Assembly: GCA_947259225.1 (NCBI GenBank)
Contig: CAMYLK010000012.1
Coordinates: 34,825-98,824, forward strand
DNA length: 64,000 nucleotides
Source of the DNA: an uncultured Desulfobulbaceae bacterium
GTDB taxonomy: Bacteria > Desulfobacterota > Desulfobulbia > Desulfobulbales > Desulfobulbaceae
Direction of reading: 5' to 3'
Numbering within the stretch: the stretch's first letter is position 1; every line of letters starts with the position of its first letter. The notes below the pieces were generated by a model that was not told the DNA's origin, made no database searches, and was given only the letters and a program-made list of their open reading frames with translations. Below are positions 36,145 through 45,405 of this stretch, in pieces. The position numbers were made by a program, and so were the translations under genes.

Positions 36145-36594
36145 ATGAAAGCAGTTATTCAACGTGTAAGCCATGCTGATGTCTGCGTGGGCAGCCGGGT
36201 TTCCGGCACGATTGCCCAGGGAATCCTTGTGCTTCTTGGTGTTCATCGCGATGACACCATAAAGGATGTAGCCTGGGTGGCAGAGAAAGTTGTTCTCCTG
36301 CGAATCTTTGAGGATGATGACGGATTGATGAACCGTTCTCTGTTGGACGTGGGCGGAGAGATGCTGATTGTCTCTCAGTTCACCCTGCTTGGAGACTGCC
36401 GCAAAGGAAGAAGGCCTTCATGGTCAGCAGCGGCTCCCCCTGAGCAGGCAAACGCTCTCTACCTTGAGTTTATTGAGGCCGTTAACGGGCATGGTATACG
36501 TACAGCAACCGGTGAGTTTCAGGCCATGATGGAGGTCCGCCTGACCAATGATGGCCCGGTAACCCTCATCCTTGATTCACACAACAAAACGTAA
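36145..36594 (+). CDS. dtd: D-aminoacyl-tRNA deacylase
   Basis: This 149-residue protein has the Dtd motifs [16 protein letters not shown] at the start, [20 protein letters not shown] with the SQFTL active-site loop, and [18 protein letters not shown] with the GP cis-proline motif at the end. It removes D-amino acids from mischarged tRNA. It lies 23 bases upstream of the M16 protease gene. Confidence 0.95.
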   Translation: MKAVIQRVSHADVCVGSRVSGTIAQGILVLLGVHRDDTIKDVAWVAEKVVLLRIFEDDDGLMNRSLLDVGGEMLIVSQFTLLGDCRKGRRPSWSAAAPPEQANALYLEFIEAVNGHGIRTATGEFQAMMEVRLTNDGPVTLILDSHNKT

Positions 36595-36617
36595 TTCATA
36601 AATAGTCGGAAAAAAAA

Positions 36618-39545
36618 ATGACAAAATTTCAAGTTGGTGCAACATACAGTGGTTTTAAGCTCAACCGGGTGGAAGTTTTGCCGGAGATAGACTCTACGGT
36701 TTTCCATTTTACCCACCAGGTACTAGGTACCCCAACCTTTGCCATAAAAAATAGTGATCCCAACAAAACTTTTTGTGTTGCGTTTCAGACCCTGCCCGAA
36801 GACTCGACTGGGGTTGCCCATATTCTTGAGCATTCCGTTCTCATGGGGTCAAAAAAATACCCTGTTAAAGATGTGTTTGGGGAAATCAACAAGGGTGGCC
36901 TTATGACCTTTCTCAACGCTATGACAGGCTCTGACACCACATGGTACCCCTTTGCCACCCGCAACCTCACCGAATACTTTAACATCATGGATGTCTATTG
37001 TGACGTAACCCTGAACCCGCTTCTTCTTGAAAGTACCTTTGAGCAGGAGGGGTGGCATTATCACAAGGAGGGGCCTGAACAAGGCCTCGAGTTCCAGGGT
37101 GTTGTCCTGAACGAAATGAAGGGAGCCTTTTCCGACCCTATCCGATCTCTCTTTTATCATATGTTCAAAGGTCTGATGCCCGGTTCTACGTATGCACACG
37201 AATCAGGCGGCGACCCCAAGCACATACCTGATCTCAGCTACGAACAGTTCGTCGACTTTCATGAACGGTATTATCACCCTTCCAATGCCACCCTTTTCTT
37301 CTACGGAGACGCTGAACTCGCCGAAGAACTGGCTTTTGTCCAGGATCGTTTTCTGTCCTCCTTCGAAGAGGAACGCAAAAAACAGGAAATCAACCAAGGG
37401 CATAAAATAACAGAGCATGTTTTCATTGAAGACGTCTATGGAGTGCAGCCCGGGAGTGATATTACCGGAAAAACCTTCCTTGCTGTGGGCTCTGCAGTAG
37501 GTACGGTCATGGATCGGAAGCGTAATACTGCCTTCCAGGTGATCGCACAAATTCTGTACAATTCCGATGCCTCTCCCTTAAAAAAAGCGATTCTCGAAGC
37601 CGGTCTCTGCAAAGATTTCGGTGGACTCTTCCTGCCCAACTCATGCTTTACCACCATCATGATGACGTACCTTGTTGGGAGTGAGCCTGAGCACCAGGAC
37701 AGGTTTCGTGAAGTGTATACAATGACGCTTCAAGCTATGGTCACGTCAGGCCTTGACCGTGAGCTGATTCTCTCGGAGCTCAACAAATACGAATTTTCCG
37801 TGCGGGAAGAAATGACAAAAGCGCAGCGAGGCCTTGACCTGATCGGTAAAGCACTACCCGCCATCAAACATGATATTGATCCTTTTGATGCTCTTTGCAT
37901 TGACAAACTCTTCAAGGATATCAGGGAGTTGGCTCTTGAGCAGAGATACTTTGAACAACTTATCCAGGAGCATCTTCTTGACAACCCAGCTACTGTTGAG
38001 GTCGTACTCAAACCGGATACCGGAAAAATGGTCCTGACGCAGCAGGAGGAGCAGGACCGGCTTGACACCCATGCACTAACCATTGAGGAACAAGGGTTAA
38101 ATGATGTTATACAGAGGACCAGGGAACTTATGGAGCTCCAGCACAAACCAAATGACGAGCAAACGCTCGATCTCCTGCCTAAGCTCAAGGTTGAGGACTT
38201 GGTGCAAACCCTTGATTTTCATGAGGTGGAGGCTGGTGAAATTAATGGGCGGCCCTTGCTTGTCAGCAACCTGCCAACCAATTCCATCGCTTACATTGAC
38301 TTCGGCTTTGATTGCTCAGCAATTTCAGCAGAACTCCTGCCCTGGCTCAGTCTCTTTGGCACTATTGTTACGGAAATTGGCACTGACACCAAAGACTACA
38401 TGCAGTTTGCCACTGAGTTGGGCATATATACCGGTGGATTGACGAATTCATTTAGTACCTACAGCCATATTAACGACCCGCTTGACCAGACCAAGCCTTT
38501 TCTCTGGATTCACCTCAAGGCGCTCAGCACTTTACTAAAACCTGCCCTCACCCTGGTGCAGGATATTTTTGGTCATGTATCCTTTAACAACCGGCAACGC
38601 ATCCGGGAAATCGTTCTTCGCGAATTTGCCTGGACTGAGCACTCCGTTCAAAGCGAAGGTTACAGCCTAGCTTCATCACGCGTGTTCTCCCACCTAAGTA
38701 ATTCCGGGAGATACAATGAATATGTCAATGGAACGACCGCATACCTTAGACTGAAACAACTTGCCAATAATTATGACGAACATGAAGAGCACTTTCTTGA
38801 TGCCCTTGCCAGGATTCATGACCTCCTCTTTCGAAAACAGGGCATGATCTATGGCCTGACGGGCTCCGACGCCGATATAAAAGTATTCAGCGATACCTGT
38901 GCCGCAGTTGTTGAATCTTTTCCAGACACACCCTTCGCTCCCATATCACCTGACTTTCAGGAGTTTCACAATAACGAGGGACTGTGCACTTCAGCAGAAG
39001 TCGTTTACAATGTGCAGGGATGCTCCCTGTTTCAGAATGCGCAGGAATACAACGGCCACTTTGAGGTACTCAAAACCTGGATGTCCAGAGATTATCTGTG
39101 GAATACAGTACGCCAGGTGGGCGGAGCATATGGCTGTTTTGTCCAGTTCAACCATATAACCGGTAATTTCGGCCTTGTCAGTTACCGTGACCCGCAAGTT
39201 GTCAAAACTTTTGATGCCTATGACAATCTCTACGACCATATCAACAAGCTTGAACTCTCGCAGCAGGTCTTGGAACAACTCATTATCGGCACGTACGGAA
39301 GTCTCGATCCCCACCAGGCACCATCGGTCAGGGGCACCATAGCAAGAAATGAGTATTTATCTGGAATAACTAAAGAATTTAAGCAAAAGCGTATTGGTGA
39401 TGTTCTAGCTACGACACAACGAGACTTGAAGCGGTTTGCTCCTCATTTTAAAAGCCTGAACAATAACTCCTTTCGTACAACCATCGGCAGTTGTGATAAG
39501 ATCAGGTCCAATGCCGAGCTATATGATGAGATTATTGAACTCTGA
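36618..39545 (+). CDS. M16C (PreP-like) zinc metalloprotease
   Basis: This 975-residue protein is a two-lobed M16C peptidase. The inverted zinc motif HILEH lies at about residue 65, and the third zinc ligand glutamate is in the GVVLNEMKGAF region near residue 175. The C-terminal lobe ends with RQVGGAYGCFVQF, also family-typical. Length and organisation match presequence protease, which degrades short unstructured peptides. No signal peptide is seen, so it acts in the cytoplasm. Confidence 0.93.
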   Translation: MTKFQVGATYSGFKLNRVEVLPEIDSTVFHFTHQVLGTPTFAIKNSDPNKTFCVAFQTLPEDSTGVAHILEHSVLMGSKKYPVKDVFGEINKGGLMTFLNAMTGSDTTWYPFATRNLTEYFNIMDVYCDVTLNPLLLESTFEQEGWHYHKEGPEQGLEFQGVVLNEMKGAFSDPIRSLFYHMFKGLMPGSTYAHESGGDPKHIPDLSYEQFVDFHERYYHPSNATLFFYGDAELAEELAFVQDRFLSSFEEERKKQEINQGHKITEHVFIEDVYGVQPGSDITGKTFLAVGSAVGTVMDRKRNTAFQVIAQILYNSDASPLKKAILEAGLCKDFGGLFLPNSCFTTIMMTYLVGSEPEHQDRFREVYTMTLQAMVTSGLDRELILSELNKYEFSVREEMTKAQRGLDLIGKALPAIKHDIDPFDALCIDKLFKDIRELALEQRYFEQLIQEHLLDNPATVEVVLKPDTGKMVLTQQEEQDRLDTHALTIEEQGLNDVIQRTRELMELQHKPNDEQTLDLLPKLKVEDLVQTLDFHEVEAGEINGRPLLVSNLPTNSIAYIDFGFDCSAISAELLPWLSLFGTIVTEIGTDTKDYMQFATELGIYTGGLTNSFSTYSHINDPLDQTKPFLWIHLKALSTLLKPALTLVQDIFGHVSFNNRQRIREIVLREFAWTEHSVQSEGYSLASSRVFSHLSNSGRYNEYVNGTTAYLRLKQLANNYDEHEEHFLDALARIHDLLFRKQGMIYGLTGSDADIKVFSDTCAAVVESFPDTPFAPISPDFQEFHNNEGLCTSAEVVYNVQGCSLFQNAQEYNGHFEVLKTWMSRDYLWNTVRQVGGAYGCFVQFNHITGNFGLVSYRDPQVVKTFDAYDNLYDHINKLELSQQVLEQLIIGTYGSLDPHQAPSVRGTIARNEYLSGITKEFKQKRIGDVLATTQRDLKRFAPHFKSLNNNSFRTTIGSCDKIRSNAELYDEIIEL

Positions 39546-39873
39546 CATTCGAATAAATACAAGACCATGGTTTCAGTATACGAAATCATACTGCAATATT
39601 CTTTCTGTTTACAACTACTCTTCAACTTAACATGAGCAGCAAAACTGTAACCACAATATGTATGCAAAAGTTATGTCATTCGAAGTTATGAGAACTCGTT
39701 CACCTCGAACGTAGGTGAGAAATCTTTACTCCTGTGCGGCTGGACTTCTACTTTTGTTCGAAATGGCAGATGATTGTACGATTCTAAAAGTAACTTTGCT
39801 GAACTTTAGTGGTAAGCAGGATATTGTGTAATACATAATTTTAAGGGTGTTTGTGTATGACATAAATCATTTG
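39546..39873. other. Non-coding spacer between convergent M16 protease and nadB
   Basis: I see no gene, RNA-like structure or clear terminator in these 328 bases. Confidence 0.5.
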
Positions 39874-41484
39874 TCAGCTTTTCGCCCTTTCAAGAATGGT
39901 ATCCCGTTTGAAATTGTTGTCATCATGGGTGGGGTAATCAACTATGTAATGCAGACCTCGCGATTCTTTCCTCGCACCGGCACTTCGAATGATCAGCTCC
40001 GATACTACAGCAATATTTCTCAACTCCACCAGATCCGGTGTCAGGAGAAAATCATGAAAGTGCTCTCGGATTTCTTCCAGTACCGGAGCAATTCTTCTCC
40101 TGACCAGTTCAAGCCTTTTTTCCCTACGAACAATACCAACATAGTTCCACATCAACCTCCTGATCTGGTCCCAATTATGGCTGATCAGAACATTTTCCTC
40201 AATGGATCGGGCCTTACCTGCCCACCAATTATTAATTTCTCTTTTCGGTAATTTTTTTAGATCATCCCAATTCATTTGTACCCATTTTGCCCCCCGGTGC
40301 GCAAACACTACTGCCTCCAACAGAGAATTGCTGGCCAACCGGTTAGCGCCATGCAGGCCGGTGCATGCTGTCTCACCGAGTGCCAGAAGGCCGCTGATGG
40401 AAGTTTCCCCCCACCTGTTCACCTCCACACCTCCACACATATAGTGTGCAGCCGGTACGACTGGGATGGGCTCTTTTGTCATATCCACCCCGTAACGCTT
40501 ACAGGTCGAATAAATTGTCGGGAATCGATTTTCAATAAACTGGGCAGACCGGTGCGTTATATCAAGGAACACGCAATCTGATCCGCTCTCCTTCATTTCA
40601 GCGTCTATTCCCCTGGCTACGGCATCTCGAGTAGCAAGGTCTCCACGATCATCGTACGTTTTCATAAACGGGACACCCCTCTCATTGACCAGAATCCCAC
40701 CTTCGCCGCGAACCGCCTCTGAAATTAAAAAATTCTTTGCCAATGGGTTAAAAAAACAGGTTGGATGAAATTGGATAAACTCAAGGTTGGCAATTCTGGC
40801 TCCGGCGCGGTATGCCATTGCTACACCATCACCGGTAGCAATATCTGGATTTGTCGTATACAGGTAAACCTTGCCGCAACCGCCGGTACACAGGACAGTA
40901 ACCTTGGCCTGTCGAACCTCAACATCCCCGGTTATACGGTTCAGCACATACGCCCCAAGGCACCGTTCCCTCTGCTCGTCTTTACCTCCCTTTACTTTTG
41001 ATTCAACCAGGAGGTCTATTGCCAGATGGTCCTCAAGTACTTCTATCGAATCATGCATCTCGACCTGAGCAAGCAGAGCCCTTTCTATTTCCCTGCCAGT
41101 TAGGTCAAGTGAATGAGCAACACGGCGGCGGGAATGCCCCCCTTCCATTCCCAGGTCAAGTCCAGACCCATCCTTGCCCTTCTGAAAATGGACGCCCAAT
41201 TTCATCAACTCCTGTACACGCTCGGGGCCTTCCTCAACAACGAGCCTTACAATATCCTCGTTACAAAGCCCATCTCCCGAGACCAATGTATCCTGAACAT
41301 GGTATTCCGGAGAGTCTTTTTCGGACAACACGGCCGCAATCCCTCCCTGTGCCAGGTTGGTCGCTGTATCGACACTCGCCTTTTTAGTCACCAGTGTCAC
41401 CCTGGCAAACGAGGCTACCTTGAGCGCAAAGGACAAACCTGCAATACCACTTCCGACGACCAGAACGTCTGATGTAAAATGCAT
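39874..41484 (-). CDS. nadB: L-aspartate oxidase
   Basis: From the ATG at 41484, with GGAAGAGG upstream, the protein is 536 residues. It has the FAD dinucleotide fold (VLVVGSGIAGLSFALKVA), the flavoprotein motif NLAQGGIAAVLS, a substrate region (MEGGHSRRRVAHS) and the GLHGANRLASNSLLEA segment. It oxidises aspartate to iminoaspartate for NAD synthesis; in anaerobes fumarate can serve as acceptor. The frame extends 20 codons further, but that part is the parS site and is not coding. Confidence 0.95.
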   Translation of the reverse strand: MHFTSDVLVVGSGIAGLSFALKVASFARVTLVTKKASVDTATNLAQGGIAAVLSEKDSPEYHVQDTLVSGDGLCNEDIVRLVVEEGPERVQELMKLGVHFQKGKDGSGLDLGMEGGHSRRRVAHSLDLTGREIERALLAQVEMHDSIEVLEDHLAIDLLVESKVKGGKDEQRERCLGAYVLNRITGDVEVRQAKVTVLCTGGCGKVYLYTTNPDIATGDGVAMAYRAGARIANLEFIQFHPTCFFNPLAKNFLISEAVRGEGGILVNERGVPFMKTYDDRGDLATRDAVARGIDAEMKESGSDCVFLDITHRSAQFIENRFPTIYSTCKRYGVDMTKEPIPVVPAAHYMCGGVEVNRWGETSISGLLALGETACTGLHGANRLASNSLLEAVVFAHRGAKWVQMNWDDLKKLPKREINNWWAGKARSIEENVLISHNWDQIRRLMWNYVGIVRREKRLELVRRRIAPVLEEIREHFHDFLLTPDLVELRNIAVVSELIIRSAGARKESRGLHYIVDYPTHDDNNFKRDTILERAKS

Positions 41485-41509
41485 TTCCTCTTCCTGGAAA
41501 AAATTCAGA

Positions 41510-41525
41510 TGTTTCACGTGAAACA
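41510..41525. promoter_or_regulatory. parS centromere site
   Basis: TGTTTCACGTGAAACA is a perfect match to the 16-bp chromosomal parS palindrome bound by ParB. It sits 25 bases upstream of nadB and 75 bp before parA, exactly where ParABS systems often carry a site. Confidence 0.95.
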
Positions 41526-41599
41526 TCGAAAAAAGATTCACCACTTGGTCAGAGTATAGTATACTTTGATAAAATCAAGCAATAAGAAGAAGGGACATC

Positions 41600-42385
41600 A
41601 TGCGCGGAAAACTCAAAGCCAAAATCGTCGTGCTGGCAAACCAGAAGGGCGGGGTCGGAAAAACGACAACATCCCTCAACCTGGCTTCGGCCCTTGCGGT
41701 GAAAGGGAAAAGAGTTCTACTTGTTGATGCAGACCCCCAGGGGAATGCCTCCAGCGGTGTCGGTATTTTTAATACCGACAATGGCGCGCAGCTTTATAGC
41801 TGCTTCATGGGTGACCTGGTCGCTGAAAACTGTATACGTGACACTGGTATTCCAAAATTAAAGGTGCTTCCTTCTTCAATTGACCTTGTCGGCGTTGAAA
41901 TTGAACTTATCTCCTTGAAAAATAGAGAAAAAATCCTTCGGAAGATCCTTAGTCCACTACGCGACAGATTTCATTACATTATAATAGACTGCCCACCTTC
42001 GCTCGGGCTGCTCACAATCAACGGCCTAACTGCAGCTGATTCGGTCCTGATACCAATGCAATGTGAGTATTTCGCCCTAGAAGGGCTTGCGCAACTAATT
42101 GAAACAATTAGAAAAGTAAAGAAAAACCTGAACCCTGGCCTGTACATTGATGGGCTTCTGCTCACCATGTTTGACCGACGAAACCGGTTGACGCACCAGG
42201 TGGCCACTGAAATAAAAACTCATTTTGGCAAACAGGTTTTTAATACGGTAATTCCCCGAAATGTCAGGCTGAGCGAAAGTCCCAGTTACGGTAAAACAAT
42301 TCTTGAGTATGACCGAAGTTGTTCAGGAGCTAAGGCATATATTAAACTTGGAAACGAATTTTTGCGACGGAGCAAGGTATCATGA
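41600..42385 (+). CDS. parA: Chromosome partitioning ATPase ParA (Soj)
   Basis: This 261-residue deviant Walker ATPase has NQKGGVGKTTTSLNLASAL at the N-terminus, the VDADPQGNASSG switch, and IIIDCPPSLGLLT as Walker B. It is the short chromosomal type with no HTH extension. ATP-driven gradients of ParA move ParB-parS complexes. It overlaps parB by 4 bases. Confidence 0.96.
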   Translation: MRGKLKAKIVVLANQKGGVGKTTTSLNLASALAVKGKRVLLVDADPQGNASSGVGIFNTDNGAQLYSCFMGDLVAENCIRDTGIPKLKVLPSSIDLVGVEIELISLKNREKILRKILSPLRDRFHYIIIDCPPSLGLLTINGLTAADSVLIPMQCEYFALEGLAQLIETIRKVKKNLNPGLYIDGLLLTMFDRRNRLTHQVATEIKTHFGKQVFNTVIPRNVRLSESPSYGKTILEYDRSCSGAKAYIKLGNEFLRRSKVS

Positions 42386-43257
42386 ATACTAAAAGTGTAC
42401 TTGGCAGGGGAGTCGGTGCCCTCTTGCCTCAAGACCTGGACAGTGCAGAAGAAGACAGGTTTTTCTTCTGTGATATTGACAAAATTGAGCCAAACCCCAA
42501 CCAACCTAGAAAGTATTTTGATGAAGATAAGCTGCAGCGTCTTGCCGAATCTATTGCAGAAAGAGGTGTTATTCAGCCTCTGCTTGTATCACGTGCGAAG
42601 CGGAACAGGTACAACCTGATTGCCGGTGAAAGAAGGCTTCGTGCAGCAAGAATAGCCGGTCAGGAAGAAGTCCCCGTTGTTGTAATGGATTCCGATTCAG
42701 AGGGTAAAAACCTGGAGCTCGCGCTGATCGAAAATATTCAGCGTCATGACCTGAACCCTATTGAAGAGGCAGTTGCCTATTCAAGGCTGATCAACGACTT
42801 TGATCTTACCCAGGAAAAGGTAGCCCAAAAGGTGGGGCGTAAACGATCAACCATTACTAACACTCTGCGTCTCCTTAACCTTCCAGACTACTTGCAGGAC
42901 GACGTAGCCAGCGGTATAGTTAGCGAGGGACATGCCAGGGTCCTGCTGCGGCTGAAGGATGATGACCCTAAGATGCAGGAAATACGAGGCCGAATCATCA
43001 GGGAACAGCTCTCGGTAAGAGAAACCGAACGTATCTGCCGGCAATCAAAATCTGGTACTGATAGCAGCAGGAAACTATCACGGAAAAAAAGCGGTGGTGA
43101 TTTGCCACTTTCATATTGCCGGGCGCTGACCACCCAGTTAATTAATCACCTGAACACCAAAATCCGCATTATCCAGAACGGAGAACGTGGTAAACTGGAA
43201 ATTGAATACTATTCAACCGATGATCTTGACCGGCTGGTCACCTTGTTGACCGAATAG
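42382..43257 (+). CDS. parB: Chromosome partitioning protein ParB (Spo0J)
   Basis: This 291-residue protein starts with VLGRGVGALLP, has the CTPase motifs (NPNQPRKYFDE; AGERRLRAARIAG; ENIQRHDLNPIEEA), an HTH (TQEKVAQKVGRKRSTITNTLRLL) that binds parS, and a C-terminal dimerisation domain. It loads on the site at 41510 and spreads by CTP-dependent sliding. Confidence 0.96.
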   Translation: MNTKSVLGRGVGALLPQDLDSAEEDRFFFCDIDKIEPNPNQPRKYFDEDKLQRLAESIAERGVIQPLLVSRAKRNRYNLIAGERRLRAARIAGQEEVPVVVMDSDSEGKNLELALIENIQRHDLNPIEEAVAYSRLINDFDLTQEKVAQKVGRKRSTITNTLRLLNLPDYLQDDVASGIVSEGHARVLLRLKDDDPKMQEIRGRIIREQLSVRETERICRQSKSGTDSSRKLSRKKSGGDLPLSYCRALTTQLINHLNTKIRIIQNGERGKLEIEYYSTDDLDRLVTLLTE

Positions 43258-43286
43258 CCGACAACCCTGAACAGTCAGAGAGAACT

Positions 43287-43601
43287 ATGGCACTTATGCA
43301 GATAACCATAATCCCTCTCGGTACAGGAAGTCCGAGTGTTGGTGATTATGTAGCAGATATCAAGCAATTTCTCATACAAAGAGGGACTGAGCACTCTCTG
43401 CATGATATGGGTACGATTATCCACGGTACAACCGAAGATTTGCTGCAGTTGGCAGGAGATATTCATAATCTCCCCTTTGCCAGGGGAGTGAAACGTGTTG
43501 TTACCCAAATAACACTTGATGACAGGCGTGACATGGAAAGAAAAATAGGTGAAAAAGAGCAGTCAGTGACCAGCCGCATGCTGAGGAAAAAAGAATTATG
43601 A
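43287..43601 (+). CDS. MTH1187/YkoF-type thiamine-binding-like protein
   Basis: This 104-residue protein matches the small MTH1187 family (MQITIIPLGTGSPSVGDYVA at the start; HDMGTIIHGTTEDLL in the middle; late VVTQITLDDRRDMERKIGEK), which forms ferredoxin-like tetramers and is linked to thiamine binding. Its stop overlaps the next start as ATGA, so it is translationally coupled to the CXXC mini-protein. The actual ligand is unknown. Confidence 0.85.
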   Translation: MALMQITIIPLGTGSPSVGDYVADIKQFLIQRGTEHSLHDMGTIIHGTTEDLLQLAGDIHNLPFARGVKRVVTQITLDDRRDMERKIGEKEQSVTSRMLRKKEL

Positions 43602-43747
43602 GGAAAAAATTCAGGCCTCGTAAAGCACCCTTCATCCTGATAACCATCTTTCTGCTACTCCTGCTGATCGGTATTGGTGCGGGTGAGCCGTCAAGGGTAC
43701 TTGAGCAGGCAAAGGCCATCTGTCTCTCCTGTATCGGAATAGGGTAG
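43598..43747 (+). CDS. CD1871A-family CXXC mini-protein
   Basis: This 49-residue protein has a basic N-terminus (MRKKFRPRKAP), one transmembrane helix (FILITIFLLLLLIGIGAG) and an ending VLEQAKAICLSCIGIG with a CXXC pair. This is the pattern of the CD1871A family of CXXC proteins, which are typically encoded next to a membrane 4Fe-4S protein, as here (start 4 bases downstream). It probably works with that protein in redox chemistry at the membrane. Confidence 0.85.
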   Translation: MRKKFRPRKAPFILITIFLLLLLIGIGAGEPSRVLEQAKAICLSCIGIG

Positions 43748-43751
43748 CTGC

Positions 43752-44651
43752 ATGGAAGCTGTCAGGAAATGGGTACAGGTACTATGGCTCTTTCTTGTTA
43801 ATGGATTCTGGGGGTTTCCGCTCACCAGAAACATCTACCAGGGACCGTTAAAAGTCATTTGTTCTCCCGGCCTTAACTGTTACTCCTGTCCGGCGTCAAC
43901 GACATACTGTCCACTGGGAAGTTTGCAGCAGCTGCTGCTTGGCATCCGCTTTTCCCTGGAAACCGGAAGTTTTTATATCGGAACATTCGTCGTTGGTTCA
44001 ATGGGGCTTTTGGGGGCCACTTTCGGCCGCTTCATCTGCGGCTGGGGATGCCCATTCGGTCTGTTTCAGGAACTGCTTCACAAAATACCTTCGCGTAAGT
44101 TTACGGTTCCCAAGAAGCTCAACTGGTGCAAGTTCGCATTTCTTGTTCTTTTTGTTGTCCTTCTCCCGCTGTTTGTGGTGGATGAATTCGGACTTGGCCA
44201 ACCCTGGTTCTGCAAATATGTGTGTCCGGCTGGTACCCTGGAGGCAGGGATCCCCATGCTGATCCTCCAGCCTGACCTTAAAAGCACCCTGGGCTGGCTC
44301 TATGTAAACAAAATTGTTATAATGATCGCGTTTATCGTGTGGAGTGTTGTCTCCTCAAGACCTTTTTGCCGGACAACCTGTCCGTTGGGGGCTTTTTACT
44401 CCCTTTTTAACAAACATCGTTTGATTAAGTTGAAATTAAATGAAGAGAATTGTACTAAATGCGGTGCCTGTCATAAAGTTTGTCCCATGGAGATAAATTT
44501 TAACGAAACACCGGACAGTGGCGAATGCATCAGTTGCATGAAATGTATGACAAAAGCTTGTACCTACGGTGCTATATCTGTCGAAGTGGCAGGATACTCA
44601 CTGCTGGACGAGATACTGCTGAAAAGAAAAAAACAACATAATCCGATATGA
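43752..44651 (+). CDS. Membrane 4Fe-4S ferredoxin-type protein (NapH/MauN-like)
   Basis: This 299-residue protein has about five transmembrane helices and cysteine groups typical of NapH-like electron carriers: CYSCPASTTYCPLG, CGWGCPFGLFQE, CKYVCPAGTLE and CRTTCPLGAF at membrane edges. Two C-terminal [4Fe-4S] sites follow (CTKCGACHKVCP and CISCMKCMTKAC). It likely passes electrons between quinol and a partner. It is in one operon with the CXXC mini-protein upstream and the SH3 protein downstream, which overlaps it by 4 bases. Confidence 0.9.
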   Translation: MEAVRKWVQVLWLFLVNGFWGFPLTRNIYQGPLKVICSPGLNCYSCPASTTYCPLGSLQQLLLGIRFSLETGSFYIGTFVVGSMGLLGATFGRFICGWGCPFGLFQELLHKIPSRKFTVPKKLNWCKFAFLVLFVVLLPLFVVDEFGLGQPWFCKYVCPAGTLEAGIPMLILQPDLKSTLGWLYVNKIVIMIAFIVWSVVSSRPFCRTTCPLGAFYSLFNKHRLIKLKLNEENCTKCGACHKVCPMEINFNETPDSGECISCMKCMTKACTYGAISVEVAGYSLLDEILLKRKKQHNPI

Positions 44652-45118
44652 AGAAACACTGGAAACGACAGGTCTGTATTCTGGGAATTTTTTCCCTGTT
44701 ATTACTCATTACAACTGCAGCCCATGCGGTAATGCTGAGTATTGAGGGAAATGATGTCAATATGCGATCCGGGCCCGGTACAAAGTATAAAGTCATGTGG
44801 GAGCTTGGCAACGGCTTTCCTCTTATAGTTCTGAAGCAGTCCGGCCAGTGGTACAGGGTCCGTGACTTTGAAGGAACCATTGGCTGGGTACATAAGGATG
44901 TCGTCAACAGGACACCCCATATGATCGTCAAGGTCCATAAGAAATCTAAAAAAAGAATTAACGTACGGAGTGGTCCGGGCACGAAATATAGAATCGTTGC
45001 CAAGGCTTACTACGGGGTCGTCTTTACAACTCTGCAGCAAAAGAACGGCTGGGTGAAAGTTCAACACGAGAAAGGAGTCACCGGTTGGATCAAACGCAGT
45101 CTGCTATGGGGCTGGTAA
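44648..45118 (+). CDS. Exported protein with two bacterial SH3 domains
   Basis: This 156-residue protein has a signal peptide (IFSLLLLITTAAHA) and two SH3_3-type repeats. Each carries the VN(M/V)RSGPGTKY motif (about residues 37 and 99) and a GWV/GWI-K end. Such domains bind cell wall peptides or proteins. It overlaps the end of the 4Fe-4S gene by 4 bases and closes the operon. Confidence 0.9.
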   Translation: MKKHWKRQVCILGIFSLLLLITTAAHAVMLSIEGNDVNMRSGPGTKYKVMWELGNGFPLIVLKQSGQWYRVRDFEGTIGWVHKDVVNRTPHMIVKVHKKSKKRINVRSGPGTKYRIVAKAYYGVVFTTLQQKNGWVKVQHEKGVTGWIKRSLLWGW

Positions 45119-45158
45119 CATAATCCCGCCACAGGAATGTAACGGGATTACGTATTTG

Positions 45159-45251
45159 TGGCGGAGAGAGAGGGATTCGAACCCTCGGTGGAGTATAACC
45201 CCCACACTCGCTTAGCAGGCGAGCACCATCGGCCAGCTCGGTCATCTCTCC
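45159..45251 (-). tRNA. tRNA-Ser(GCT)
   Basis: The acceptor stem GGAGAGA pairs with TCTCTCC, discriminator G and encoded CCA follow. The anticodon loop reads CTGCTAA, giving anticodon GCU. The T-loop TTCGAAT and a long variable arm are present. About 93 nt, on the minus strand. Confidence 0.95.
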
Positions 45252-45266
45252 ATAATATAATTTTTG

Positions 45267-45352
45267 TGGCGGAGGGAGTAGGATTCGAACCCACGGAACT
45301 TTCGTTCAACGGTTTTCAAGACCGCCGCCTTAAACCACTCGGCCATCCCTCC
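45267..45352 (-). tRNA. tRNA-Ser(TGA)
   Basis: The acceptor stem GGAGGGA pairs with TCCCTCC, then G and encoded CCA. The anticodon loop CTTGAAA gives UGA, reading serine UCN codons; this is not tRNA-Sec. The long variable arm and T-loop TTCGAAT are clear. It lies 15 bp from the other tRNA-Ser, and both are probably one transcript. Confidence 0.95.
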
Positions 45353-45405
45353 GGTCAGGAGAGTAAATACCATTTCGAGGGGGCCATGTCAATAATCTCC
45401 TCATT

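Noticed and set aside
45267..45352. tRNA-Ser(TGA) as a candidate tRNA-Sec
   Set aside because: Its UGA anticodon reads UCN serine codons. tRNA-Sec needs anticodon UCA and an 8-bp acceptor stem, and this one has 7 bp.
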